Made by a program: the position numbers and the translations under genes. A model generated the notes under the pieces. The model was given only the letters and a program-made list of their open reading frames with translations, ran no database searches and had not been told where the DNA came from. Shown piece by piece: positions 25,563 to 33,528 of a DNA stretch of 64,000 nt; within the stretch, counting starts at the first letter, position 1, and each line of letters begins with the position of its first letter. The stretch comes from Devosia sp. 67-54 (GTDB lineage: Bacteria; Pseudomonadota; Alphaproteobacteria; Rhizobiales; Devosiaceae): contig NZ_MKVA01000001.1 of the NCBI RefSeq assembly GCF_001899075.1, positions 35,180 through 99,179 on the forward strand, given 5' to 3'.

Positions 25563-26720
25563 CTACGAGACGACCATCAGTTCCCTGCGATATTGTGCGA
25601 GAGTCGCATGGCCGGTGGCGGTCACCAGAACATTGTCGATGAGCCGCGCGCCAAGCCCTTCCTCGCCCACGAACACCGGCGGCTCGACGGTCACCACCAT
25701 CCCGGCCTGCAGCGTGTAAGAACTCCGATCCAGAAAGTGGAGCGGCTCCGCCCAGGTCGGCGGGAACCCGGGGCCGAGTCCATATCCCGACAGATGTACG
25801 CGGTGCCGGTCGAGCCCGGCATCGGCGATGACCCGGCGCGCCGCCTCGTGCACGGCCGTTGCGGCCACCCCATCGGCGATGCTGGCCAGCATGGCATCGG
25901 AAGCTAGGCGCACCACGTCATACAGCTCGACCATCCGCCGGCTGGGCTCGCCCAGCACGAACTGCCGTCCGAGCGTCGCCGTGTAGCGCCGGCAGGTCGC
26001 GCCGAATTCGACATTGCCGAAATCGCCGCGGCGCATTACCCGCGTCGTCGGCGCTCCGTGGCTGAAGGCCGAACGCGGCCCCGAGACGAGATTGATCGGG
26101 CTCGCCGCGATGCCGCTGCCCCGCGACAATAGCGTCTCGTAGATGCGGCCGGCGAGCTGTAGCTCGGTCTTGCCGGCCGCCAACTCGTCGTGGAAAGCGG
26201 CCATCGCGTCATCTGCCATTCGGGCGGCCTGCCGGACATAGTCCAGCTCGGTCGCCGATTTGACCAGCTTGAGGTCGGCGATCAGGGAGGTCGCATCGAC
26301 CAGCCGATCGGGACCGAGCAGATCGCGCAGGCCGAGATAGTGATAGGGGTGCAGATAGGCGCCCTGCACTTCGAGCCCCACGCGCCGCCCGATCAGCCCG
26401 AGGTCGTGGGCAAGGGAGGCGAAGGCGTCGAGCGGGTTTTCGCTGACGCCACCGCCCCAGCCCACCACGCGGTCCGCAATGGACTCCGCTTCCAGCTCGT
26501 TGACTTCGCCGGCGCGCACGAGAACCGTCAGCGGCTCGTCATTCGCCCCGACGAACAGGCACTGGAACTCCTGATAGCTCTTAGCCTCGCTGCCGGTGAG
26601 CCAGAGGATCGACACCGGATGCACCGCGACCAGCCAGTCGAGGTTCCGCGCCGCCATCGCTCGGCGAACCCGGCCGAGCCGCTCGCTGAACTCGGCGACC
26701 GGGAAGTCGTCCTTCGACAT
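25563..26720 (-). CDS. M24 (creatinase/aminopeptidase P fold) hydrolase lacking the usual metal ligands, DoeA/EutD-like
   Basis: A 385-residue pita-bread-fold protein with an N-terminal creatinase domain (LDWLVAVHPVSILWLTGSEA) and a C-terminal M24 domain. The usual ligands appear changed: the first Asp position reads VEFGA, the second falls in TATLG, and the His motif HGxG reads SGYGLGPGFPP. This is the pattern of metal-independent members such as creatinase and ectoine hydrolase DoeA. It would then hydrolyse a ring or amidine C-N bond rather than a peptide. It shares one base with the upstream RidA gene stop. Substrate unknown; an ectoine-like cyclic compound is a working guess. Confidence 0.82.
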   Translation of the reverse strand: MSKDDFPVAEFSERLGRVRRAMAARNLDWLVAVHPVSILWLTGSEAKSYQEFQCLFVGANDEPLTVLVRAGEVNELEAESIADRVVGWGGGVSENPLDAFASLAHDLGLIGRRVGLEVQGAYLHPYHYLGLRDLLGPDRLVDATSLIADLKLVKSATELDYVRQAARMADDAMAAFHDELAAGKTELQLAGRIYETLLSRGSGIAASPINLVSGPRSAFSHGAPTTRVMRRGDFGNVEFGATCRRYTATLGRQFVLGEPSRRMVELYDVVRLASDAMLASIADGVAATAVHEAARRVIADAGLDRHRVHLSGYGLGPGFPPTWAEPLHFLDRSSYTLQAGMVVTVEPPVFVGEEGLGARLIDNVLVTATGHATLAQYRRELMVVS

Positions 26721-27907
26721 CAGTCCGGTCTCACGCCGAACGCCTCGATTTCAACAAGCAGGTTTTCGTAGGCGAAGCCGGCCACGCGCACGGCCGTCAC
26801 CACCGGGCCGGGGTCGGGATAGAATTCGCGCTGCACTCTGGCGATCACCGCGCGCGTGTCCTCGATCTGCCGCCAGTCGCCTTCGGCATGGAAATAGATA
26901 TAGAGCTTGGAGATATTGGCCTCCGTGTAGCCGCCTTCCGCCAGCGTGCTGCGGATGAATTGAAAGACGTTGCGCGCCTGGGTCTCCATGTCGTCACCCA
27001 CGGCCCGGCCGTGATTGTCCGCTGAAATCTGACCGCCGATGAAGATCAGCGGGCCCTTCACCCATCCCTGGGTGTACTGCATGCCGGGCACGCTCCAGTC
27101 CCAATGATTGGCCGGCTGCAACCGCAGGCGCTCGTCGCCCAGAACGGCGATCCCCTCGACCTGGATCAGTTCCTCGAGCCGGGGCATGCCTTGCACACGG
27201 AGGCCGGCGCCGGCCGCCGAGGGCACCGACATATAGCGCCGTCGTACCGCGTTCATCTTCTCCCAATAGCTCGTGACCTCACGGCCCTGGCCGTAGAACA
27301 GGAAGTAGGTGTTCTGGCGCATCAGGCTGTGGCGATCACCGCCGCCGGCGCGCAGCATGGTGTCGAGGTTACGGAAGGATTCGTCGGTCTGTACTTCGAT
27401 ATCGTCCTGCCCAAGCACCTGCCCATTGGCATCGAGCGCGCGCTGCGCGCCGATGAACAGCATGTCGTCGACCTTCCAGCCATGCACGAACGGCAGATCG
27501 TCCGCCCATCGCCAGTGCCCGTCCGGCGGTGCGATCACCTCGCGCTTGCCGCCGATGACCACCCACACATCGAGCATCAACAGCGCGCCCTCGCGGTCGA
27601 GCCCGCAGCGAATCTCGGTGGTCGCCGGACCGGGCGCGCTGAAATAGCTGCTCCGCACGGCATTGACCTGCGCCATGAAGGCGTCGATGGCCTCCTGCTC
27701 GGGCGGGCAATTGAAGTAGATGCTGTGCTTGACCACGTCGGCAAGGCTCGCGCCGATGCCAGCCAGCGCCTCACGCAAGCTGTCGAAGACCATTTTGGTC
27801 TGCACTGTCACGTCCGGCGGCGCCATGCGGTCCTCGGCATCAATCGCCAAGATGCCGCCCACGAACACCAGAGCGCCGCACCGGATCACCCTCGGCACAC
27901 TCCTCAC
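26720..27907 (-). CDS. Triple RidA-domain (YjgF/YER057c/UK114) protein
   Basis: A 395-residue protein consisting of three complete RidA-like domains in tandem (roughly residues 1-118, 125-250 and 260-395). Each has a strand corresponding to LVFVGG, LFIGAQ or IFIGGQ, a helix region, and a closing edge (EIRCGL, GLRVQG, AVRVAG). RidA family members deaminate reactive enamine/imine intermediates from PLP dehydratases; the catalytic PAR arginine is not present in any of the three, as in Rid4-7 subfamilies. The GTG at 27907 with AAGGGAGG upstream is preferred over the ATG at 27970. It heads a unit with the M24 gene. Confidence 0.85.
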   Translation of the reverse strand: MRSVPRVIRCGALVFVGGILAIDAEDRMAPPDVTVQTKMVFDSLREALAGIGASLADVVKHSIYFNCPPEQEAIDAFMAQVNAVRSSYFSAPGPATTEIRCGLDREGALLMLDVWVVIGGKREVIAPPDGHWRWADDLPFVHGWKVDDMLFIGAQRALDANGQVLGQDDIEVQTDESFRNLDTMLRAGGGDRHSLMRQNTYFLFYGQGREVTSYWEKMNAVRRRYMSVPSAAGAGLRVQGMPRLEELIQVEGIAVLGDERLRLQPANHWDWSVPGMQYTQGWVKGPLIFIGGQISADNHGRAVGDDMETQARNVFQFIRSTLAEGGYTEANISKLYIYFHAEGDWRQIEDTRAVIARVQREFYPDPGPVVTAVRVAGFAYENLLVEIEAFGVRPD

Positions 27908-28030
27908 TCGCGCCTCCCTTTCGTTTGCCTCGGGCGAGCCGGTGGACCAATTTCGCTTCGGGCGCGCCATGCGATAAAAGCACGCTCATCCGACCGGTTC
28001 AGGGTCGCCACTAGCAACAGGGCATTGTTT

Positions 28031-28059
28031 TGTATATGAAGTCAAGAATTGTATATAAA
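28031..28059. promoter_or_regulatory. Direct-repeat element, candidate IclR operator in the iclR-ridA control region
   Basis: TGTATATGAA and TGTATATAAA recur with a 19-bp period, the same as at 25476-25504, and the spacer begins GTCAAG. It ends 17 bases before the iclR start, and lies 123 bases upstream of the RidA gene start on the other strand, a position suited to autorepression and control of the divergent unit. Confidence 0.75.
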
Positions 28060-28076
28060 TCGACAAGAGGGCTGAG

Positions 28077-28847
28077 GTGACTGAAGCGCCGGTGGAAGAG
28101 CGCGCCGGATATTCCGCTCCGGCGCTGGAGAAAGGCCTCGACATCCTTGAGCTCCTCGCGACGGAAGCCGAGCCGATGACCACCCGGCAGATCAGCGAGC
28201 GACTCGGGCGATCCAAGAGCGAGATTTTCCGCATGGTCTATGTCCTGGTCGAGCGCGGCTATCTCCGTCGCGATCCTGCTACTGACCAGCTCTCGCTGAG
28301 CAACCGGCTGTTCGAGTTGGGGATGAAGACGCCGCGCTCACGTACGCTGGTCGAAGTGGCGCTGCCGGCGATGGAGCGGCTGACGGCCATGGTGGGCCAT
28401 GCCAGCCACCTCGTGGTGATCAGCCGCGGCGAGACAGTGGTGATCGCCCACGCCGCGGCCCGCACGGACTTCAACTTTACCCTGCGGCTCGGCTATGGCA
28501 ATCCGACCACCGAGGCTGTGTCCGGGCGAACTATCATCGCATTCCAGTCGGCCGAAAGGCGTGCTGCCATGATCCGTGACAGCTTCGCGCTGCTCGAAAC
28601 CCCACCGCCGCTCGACAAGCTGATCGAGCAACTCGACCGCATCGCCGCGGCAGGTTCGGTGGTCGCGGCGAGTCACCGGCTTGTCGGCGTCACCGATATC
28701 TGTGCGCCGATCCTCGACCGCTCCGGCTGGGCGATCGCCGGCATAACAATACCCTGCCTGCAGCGCGTCGGCACGGAGTGGGCATTCGAGGACATTCGCG
28801 ATCAACTGGTAAAAGTCTGTCACGAGATTTCCGACGCCTTGCTATGA
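28077..28847 (+). CDS. IclR family transcriptional regulator
   Basis: A 256-residue regulator. The N-terminal winged helix is KGLDILELLATEAEPMTTRQISERLGRSKSEIFRMVYVL (about residues 18-56). The C-terminal GAF-like effector domain has HLVVISRGETVVIAHA, GRTIIAFQS and a closing GWAIAGITIPCLQR. The GTG at 28077 follows AAGAGG. It is divergent from the RidA-M24 unit and probably controls it and the transporter/deacylase unit through the two direct-repeat elements. Its effector may be the imported compound or an intermediate. Confidence 0.92.
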   Translation: MTEAPVEERAGYSAPALEKGLDILELLATEAEPMTTRQISERLGRSKSEIFRMVYVLVERGYLRRDPATDQLSLSNRLFELGMKTPRSRTLVEVALPAMERLTAMVGHASHLVVISRGETVVIAHAAARTDFNFTLRLGYGNPTTEAVSGRTIIAFQSAERRAAMIRDSFALLETPPPLDKLIEQLDRIAAAGSVVAASHRLVGVTDICAPILDRSGWAIAGITIPCLQRVGTEWAFEDIRDQLVKVCHEISDALL

Positions 28848-28881
28848 CGGTTAGCAGATGGGGTCGTTTCCCTGAGCGAGG

Positions 28882-29394
28882 CTAAGCCGCTGCTCGCGGG
28901 CTCTCGGCTTGCAGCAGGGCCAGGTAGGCGAGCGTGGCGAAGGGCATCACGTCCGGCACGCGGGCGAGGCGGTCGGGGGTGTAGTGGCCGGCGTCGTGCA
29001 GCAGGTTGAAGGCGCCGATGGTGCGGCCGCCGGCGACGATGGGCAAATTGGCGATGGATTCGCAGCCGAGCGAGCGGATCAGCTCCCAGTCGAAGAAATC
29101 CTCGGCGATCGCCTCGATGCTGAGCGCCGTATAGATCTGCTGCCGGCCGATCAGCGTGTCGGTCCATCTGTTGGCCGGGATCGGCTTGTAGCCGCCGACC
29201 GCATAGGCGGCGGCATTTTCGGTGTAGACGCGCCGCAGCCGCCCCGCCGGCACGTCGAACAGCGTCGCCGTGGTGAGCTTGCTGCCGATCGCCTCGCCAA
29301 TCAGCCCGGCGACGAAGCCGAACATCGGCTCGATGGCGTCCGGCTGCCGCACCAGCTCGAGGAACGCCGGCCAGCGGGACTCCAACGCCGCCAT
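28882..29394 (-). CDS. GAF domain-containing protein
   Basis: A 170-residue protein that is essentially one GAF domain: AIGSKLTTATLFDVPAGRLRRVYT, IYTALSIEAIAEDFFDWELIRSLGCESIANLPIVAGGRTIGAFNLLH. GAF domains bind small ligands; with no output domain it is a stand-alone sensor or an enzyme like free methionine-R-sulfoxide reductase. The Cys after SLG (residue about 110) could be catalytic, but the fRMsr cysteine set is not complete. It starts directly after the TAG of the DUF885-like gene, so the two are cotranscribed. Confidence 0.75.
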   Translation of the reverse strand: MAALESRWPAFLELVRQPDAIEPMFGFVAGLIGEAIGSKLTTATLFDVPAGRLRRVYTENAAAYAVGGYKPIPANRWTDTLIGRQQIYTALSIEAIAEDFFDWELIRSLGCESIANLPIVAGGRTIGAFNLLHDAGHYTPDRLARVPDVMPFATLAYLALLQAESPRAAA

Positions 29395-30561
29395 CTACGC
29401 CACCCAGAAATCGCGCAGCGTCGACGGCGTATGCATGTTGCCGTAGAGGTACTGCCAGAATTCCTTGTGGCGCTCCCTGGGCACCTTCTCCCACACGGCA
29501 TGCAGCGACGTGTCGCCGCACCAATAGCCATAGACGAAGGGCGCTCGCAGCCCGTGCCGCAGGAACGCGATGCGGCCCGCCGCCGTCGCCACGTCCTGAT
29601 AGCCCGCCGCGGCGATGACCGGCGCCACCTCTTCGGGCGAACGGCCTTCCACATGCAGCATCCAGGCGGCGTTGCAGCGCAGCGCGGCGCGCAGCCGCTC
29701 CAGCGTCATGCCGACCACGTCTTCCGGCGTGTTGATCCAGTCGAGGAAGAACCAGCCATTGTCGGCGATGCCTTCGAACATCGCGCTCGAGGCCGAGCTC
29801 GTCACCACCTGTGCCCCGTCGAGCGGCATCTTGCCCTCCGCGACATAGCGCTGACGCAGCGCCAGGTGCACCAGATGGCCCGGGAACGCCTCGTGGCAGG
29901 CGAGATGCTTGATGCTGGAGCGGGTGAACGGAAACGCCAGATTCAGCCGCATCTTGCGCTCGGGATAGTCGCAATAGGCGGTGAACGGCACGTCGTCGAG
30001 CCGCACCGGCTCGATCCATTCGTCGTTCATCAGATACATCGTCTCGGAGGTGCGGCGCCGCGCCTCGCGCGTGTACTCGGCCATGGTGTCGAGCACCTTG
30101 TCGGCCGGCACGACGCTGTCGCGCTCGAAGCGCGCCACGTCCTCGGCCAGCGAGCCGCCGCGATAGCCGAGCTCGTCGAGGTTGCCGCGGATGGTGGCGC
30201 GATATCCATCGAGAATCTCGTCGCTCACCATCTGCGTGTCGACGCGCATCTGCCGGCGCAGCCGCTCGGCATACGAGATCTGGCGGTTCTCGAAGGTGTC
30301 GAGCAGCGCCAGCAGCGAGTCGACCATTTCGAGCAAATACGCCTGGCGCAGCGCGGTCGGCGCGTCGGTGGGAATGCGCGATTGCAGCGATTCGAGCCGG
30401 TCGCGCGCCTCGCAATAATCCTTGAGCAGATACGGCTCGACCTGCGCCACCGCCACCGGGATCAGCCCCTCGCGATCGAGGAAGCTGCCGGTGCGCGGCA
30501 CCTCGCGATAGAGCTTGTCGAGGCCGGCGGTGAGCCGGGCGAGTTCGAGTCCGAGTTGCAT
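29395..30561 (-). CDS. DUF885-like HExxxGH metallopeptidase
   Basis: A largely helical protein of 388 residues with the zinc motif HEAFPGHLVHLAL (about residue 212), which matches the HExxPGH motif of DUF885 peptidases, and a downstream Glu in SSAMFEGIADNGWFFLDW that would be the third ligand. DUF885 members are thermolysin-clan zinc peptidases; some are lipoproteins, but this one has no signal peptide, so it is cytoplasmic. The ATG at 30561 follows GGAGAGCC. It is divergent from the peptide-transporter operon and could degrade imported peptides. Divergence from the family leaves some doubt. Confidence 0.75.
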   Translation of the reverse strand: MQLGLELARLTAGLDKLYREVPRTGSFLDREGLIPVAVAQVEPYLLKDYCEARDRLESLQSRIPTDAPTALRQAYLLEMVDSLLALLDTFENRQISYAERLRRQMRVDTQMVSDEILDGYRATIRGNLDELGYRGGSLAEDVARFERDSVVPADKVLDTMAEYTREARRRTSETMYLMNDEWIEPVRLDDVPFTAYCDYPERKMRLNLAFPFTRSSIKHLACHEAFPGHLVHLALRQRYVAEGKMPLDGAQVVTSSASSAMFEGIADNGWFFLDWINTPEDVVGMTLERLRAALRCNAAWMLHVEGRSPEEVAPVIAAAGYQDVATAAGRIAFLRHGLRAPFVYGYWCGDTSLHAVWEKVPRERHKEFWQYLYGNMHTPSTLRDFWVA

Positions 30562-30823
30562 CCTGGCTCTCCGAGAAATCCACCTTCCGCCCAACTGACC
30601 TAGTGTCGCAGTACACCGGCCATTGGGTCGGGCACGCCCATCGCGGCGAGGCCGTCTCTGCGGCAAGCCGGCCGCAAACCGCCATATCCTCGCACGTTTC
30701 GGGTGCCCACGGCTATTCCTTGCACGCGGATCGGGGTGTTGCCAAGTCCTGCTTCAACAGTGCGCGGCACCCCATTGCCATTGCCGTACGGGCCGGCTAC
30801 GGTCCACGTGTATCGAGGAACTA

Positions 30824-30835
30824 GAACACGTGTTC
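30824..30835. promoter_or_regulatory. Palindrome over the start codon of the GntR-type regulator gene, candidate autoregulatory site
   Basis: GAACACGTGTTC is a perfect 12-bp palindrome that includes the proposed GTG start. Its CACGTGT core recurs at 30805-30811, 22 bases upstream, about two helical turns away. Position and repetition suggest a regulator site, though E-box-like CACGTG also occurs by chance in GC-rich DNA. Confidence 0.45.
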
Positions 30836-31870
30836 CCCATCGACGCCAACAGCATCGACAAGTCGCTGCCCGTGCCGGTCGGCTCGCAGCTCTATGGGCT
30901 GTTGAGCTACGCGCTGTCGTTCGGCGGCATCCCGCACGGTACCAAGCTGCAATCGGTGCGCCAGCTCGCCTCCGAGCTCGGCATCGCGCCGATGACCGTG
31001 GCACAGGTCTATCAGCGCCTGCGCGACGCCGGCCTCATCGAAATGAAGCACGGGCTGGGTGCCTTCGCCGTCAGCGACCCGGAAAAGCTGGGCCGCGACC
31101 AGCTTCCGGCGTCGGCGCTTCGCGCCGATATCGAGGTGCTGATCGGCAAGGCCGAAAAGCTCGGCGTCTCCACCCTGACGCTGACCTCGATGATCAGCGC
31201 CCAGGCGCTGCTACGCCGCCCTACCGCCGGGCTCAGGATCGTCTTCATCGCCATCTTCGAGGGCCCCGGACGCGACTACATCGCGCAGATCAAATCCGTG
31301 CTCGCCGCCACCGACCAGGTGCAGCTGCTGACACTCGACGCCCTGCGGGTGTCCGAGGAAGCGCGGCAAGTGTCGAGCGAAGCCGACATCGTGCTCACCT
31401 TCCTCCACCGCGAGGTCGAGGTGAAGGCGCTGATCCCCGAGGCGCGCGTGCTCGGCCTGCGCTTCATTCCCTCCGAGCGCACGCGCCAGGCACTGGCCGG
31501 GCTCGACCCCCGCATGCGGGTCGCCGCCGTGACCTATTTCCAGGAATACATCGCCATCATGCGCCCCAGCGTGCGCGAATTCGCCCCGCACATCGCCGAC
31601 ATCAAGGTCACCTGGTCCTCCTCGCCGGACCTGCCCGGCCTGGTGCGCGAATGCGACGCGGTGATCTTCGCCTCGGGCGCCGACCATGTGGCCGACCTCG
31701 TGCCGCCCGGCGTGCCCTGCTTCGAGTACCGGCACGCGCCCGATCCGGGTGCGCTCGAGACCGTGCTCGTGCCGCATCTGGCCGAGCTGCGCCGCGACAA
31801 GCTGGCCGGCAACCAGACCGACCAGCCGGCATCTGCAAAACGCCCAGCACGGAGAGCCGCCAACATCTGA
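30830..31870 (+). CDS. GntR family regulator with periplasmic-binding-protein-like effector domain
   Basis: A 346-residue regulator. The N-terminal winged helix is SYALSFGGIPHGTKLQSVRQLASELGIAPMTVAQVYQRLRDAGLIE (about residues 24-69). The remaining 230 residues look like a type-I periplasmic-binding fold: LRIVFIAIFEGPGRDYIAQIKSVLA, ADIVLTFLHREVEVKALIP, DAVIFASGADHVADLVPPG. The GTG at 30830 is chosen because upstream translation looks non-coding; AGGA lies ten bases before it. It precedes the peptide-type transporter operon by 54 bases and probably controls it and itself. Confidence 0.8.
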   Translation: MFPIDANSIDKSLPVPVGSQLYGLLSYALSFGGIPHGTKLQSVRQLASELGIAPMTVAQVYQRLRDAGLIEMKHGLGAFAVSDPEKLGRDQLPASALRADIEVLIGKAEKLGVSTLTLTSMISAQALLRRPTAGLRIVFIAIFEGPGRDYIAQIKSVLAATDQVQLLTLDALRVSEEARQVSSEADIVLTFLHREVEVKALIPEARVLGLRFIPSERTRQALAGLDPRMRVAAVTYFQEYIAIMRPSVREFAPHIADIKVTWSSSPDLPGLVRECDAVIFASGADHVADLVPPGVPCFEYRHAPDPGALETVLVPHLAELRRDKLAGNQTDQPASAKRPARRAANI

Positions 31871-31924
31871 ACCAATCGCGGGCGGGCGGCCACACCACTT
31901 CTAGCCATCACAAGGGGACCGGAA

Positions 31925-33460
31925 ATGAAAAGCCTATTGTTGTTAGCCACCGCCCTCGGCGGGCTGGCGCTGCTGTCGCCCCAGGCGGCATTGGCCCAGG
32001 ATACCAAGATCACCATCGGCACCGACGTCGACGCCGGCACGCTCGATCCGCGCCTGACCACCGACACCACCGCCTATCGCACGGTGGACCTGATCTATGC
32101 CGGCCTCGTCACCCTGACGCCGAGCCTCGAGGCCAAGCCCGACCTCGCCGAAAGCTGGGAGTCGCCCGATCCGACGACCTACATCTTCCATCTGCGCAAG
32201 GGCCTCAAATTCTCCGACGGCTCGCCGCTCACCGCCGACGACGTGGTCTATACCTTCACCACCATCACCGATCCCAAGTTCAACGCCCCCGACCGCGGGC
32301 TCTACAGCCCGATCACCAAGGTCGAGGCCGTCGATCCCGACACGGTGAAGTTCACCCTCAACGCGCCCTACGCGCCGCTGCTCAGCTATCTCGACAAGGG
32401 CATCGTCTCCAAGGCGGCGGCCGAAAGCGGCCGCGACCTCGCCACCAACCCGCTGGGCGAAGGCCCGATGACCCTCAAGAACTGGACCCGCGGCGACAAT
32501 ATCGAGCTCGTCGCCAATCCGAACTACTGGGCCGGTTCGCCCAAGGTCACCGACGTGGTGGTCAAGATCGTGGGCGACAACTCCGCCCGCGCCCAGGCCT
32601 TCGAGGCCGGCGACCTCGACGTCATCCAGTCGCCGCTGTCGCCCAACGACATCAAGCGGCTCGAGGCCGATACCCGCTTCGGCAACGTCATCGAGGCGGG
32701 GCTGGGCGTCACCTACATCAACTTCAACACCAAGGACCCGCTGCTCGCCGACGCCGGCATGCGCCAGGCCTTCTCGATGCTGATCGACCAGAATTCGATC
32801 GTCAACGACATCTACCAGGGCGTCGACAAGGTCGCGACCTCGATCATCCTGCCCTCGTCCTGGGCCTTCTCGCCCGACATCAAGCAGCCGACCTTCGACG
32901 TCGCCGGCGCGGTCGCCAAGTTCAACGAGCTCGGCTGGAAGGACACCGATGGCGACGGCATCCTCGACAAGGACGGCAAGAAGCTGACGGTGACCATCGC
33001 CACCCACAGCGAAGACCCCAACCGCGTCCAGGCGGTCGAGCTCGAGCAGGCGATCTTCCAGTCGGCCGGCGTCGACGCCAAGGTGCAGATCAGCGACTGG
33101 CCGTCCTTCTCCACCAACTACGTGATGAAGAGCGAGCACCAGATCGCGCTGCTCGGCTGGCTCAACATCGTCGACCCCGACCGGTTGCTGTTCAACCAGC
33201 TCTCGACCGGCGGCGCCACCAATTGGGGCGGCTACTCGAACCCCGAGGTCGACAAGCTGCTGCAGCTCGGCCGATCGAGCCTCGACCAGGCCGCCCGCAA
33301 GGACGCCTACCAGAAGGCGGCCAAGATCCTCGCCAGCGACCTGCCCTACTACATCATCTCCGACCAGGGCTACCAGCTGTTCTACAAGAAGCCCTTCCCG
33401 GTGGATGTGGACGTCACGCCGCGCGGCAATTTCCGCGGCCTGATCGGCATGCCGAAGTAA
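31925..33460 (+). CDS. ABC transporter substrate-binding protein, dipeptide/oligopeptide (family 5) type
   Basis: A periplasmic protein of 511 residues with a signal peptide (residues 1-24, cleavage after ALA). It has family 5 features: ITIGTDVDAGTLDPRLTTDTTAYRTVDLIYAGLV, LAESWESPDPTTYIFHLRKGLKFSDGSPLTADDVVYTF, and LLSYLDKGIVSKAAAE. Such proteins bind peptides, opines, nickel complexes or glutathione. The RBS is AAGGGGACC. It is followed by an interrupted M24 gene and dppBC-like permeases, so a peptide or amide-linked amino-acid derivative is likely. Confidence 0.93.
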   Translation: MKSLLLLATALGGLALLSPQAALAQDTKITIGTDVDAGTLDPRLTTDTTAYRTVDLIYAGLVTLTPSLEAKPDLAESWESPDPTTYIFHLRKGLKFSDGSPLTADDVVYTFTTITDPKFNAPDRGLYSPITKVEAVDPDTVKFTLNAPYAPLLSYLDKGIVSKAAAESGRDLATNPLGEGPMTLKNWTRGDNIELVANPNYWAGSPKVTDVVVKIVGDNSARAQAFEAGDLDVIQSPLSPNDIKRLEADTRFGNVIEAGLGVTYINFNTKDPLLADAGMRQAFSMLIDQNSIVNDIYQGVDKVATSIILPSSWAFSPDIKQPTFDVAGAVAKFNELGWKDTDGDGILDKDGKKLTVTIATHSEDPNRVQAVELEQAIFQSAGVDAKVQISDWPSFSTNYVMKSEHQIALLGWLNIVDPDRLLFNQLSTGGATNWGGYSNPEVDKLLQLGRSSLDQAARKDAYQKAAKILASDLPYYIISDQGYQLFYKKPFPVDVDVTPRGNFRGLIGMPK

Positions 33461-33528
33461 GACTCTCCTCCCTGCCGGTCGGCGCGCCCTGGCGCCGGCC
33501 GGTTCCTGTTTTGCAAAAGGACGACAAA

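Noticed and set aside
30703-33528. Long plus-strand open frame running into the M24 gene
   Set aside because: Upstream of 33529 it is an Arg/Ala/Pro-rich shadow of the regulator and binding-protein genes; only the part from 33529 is coding.
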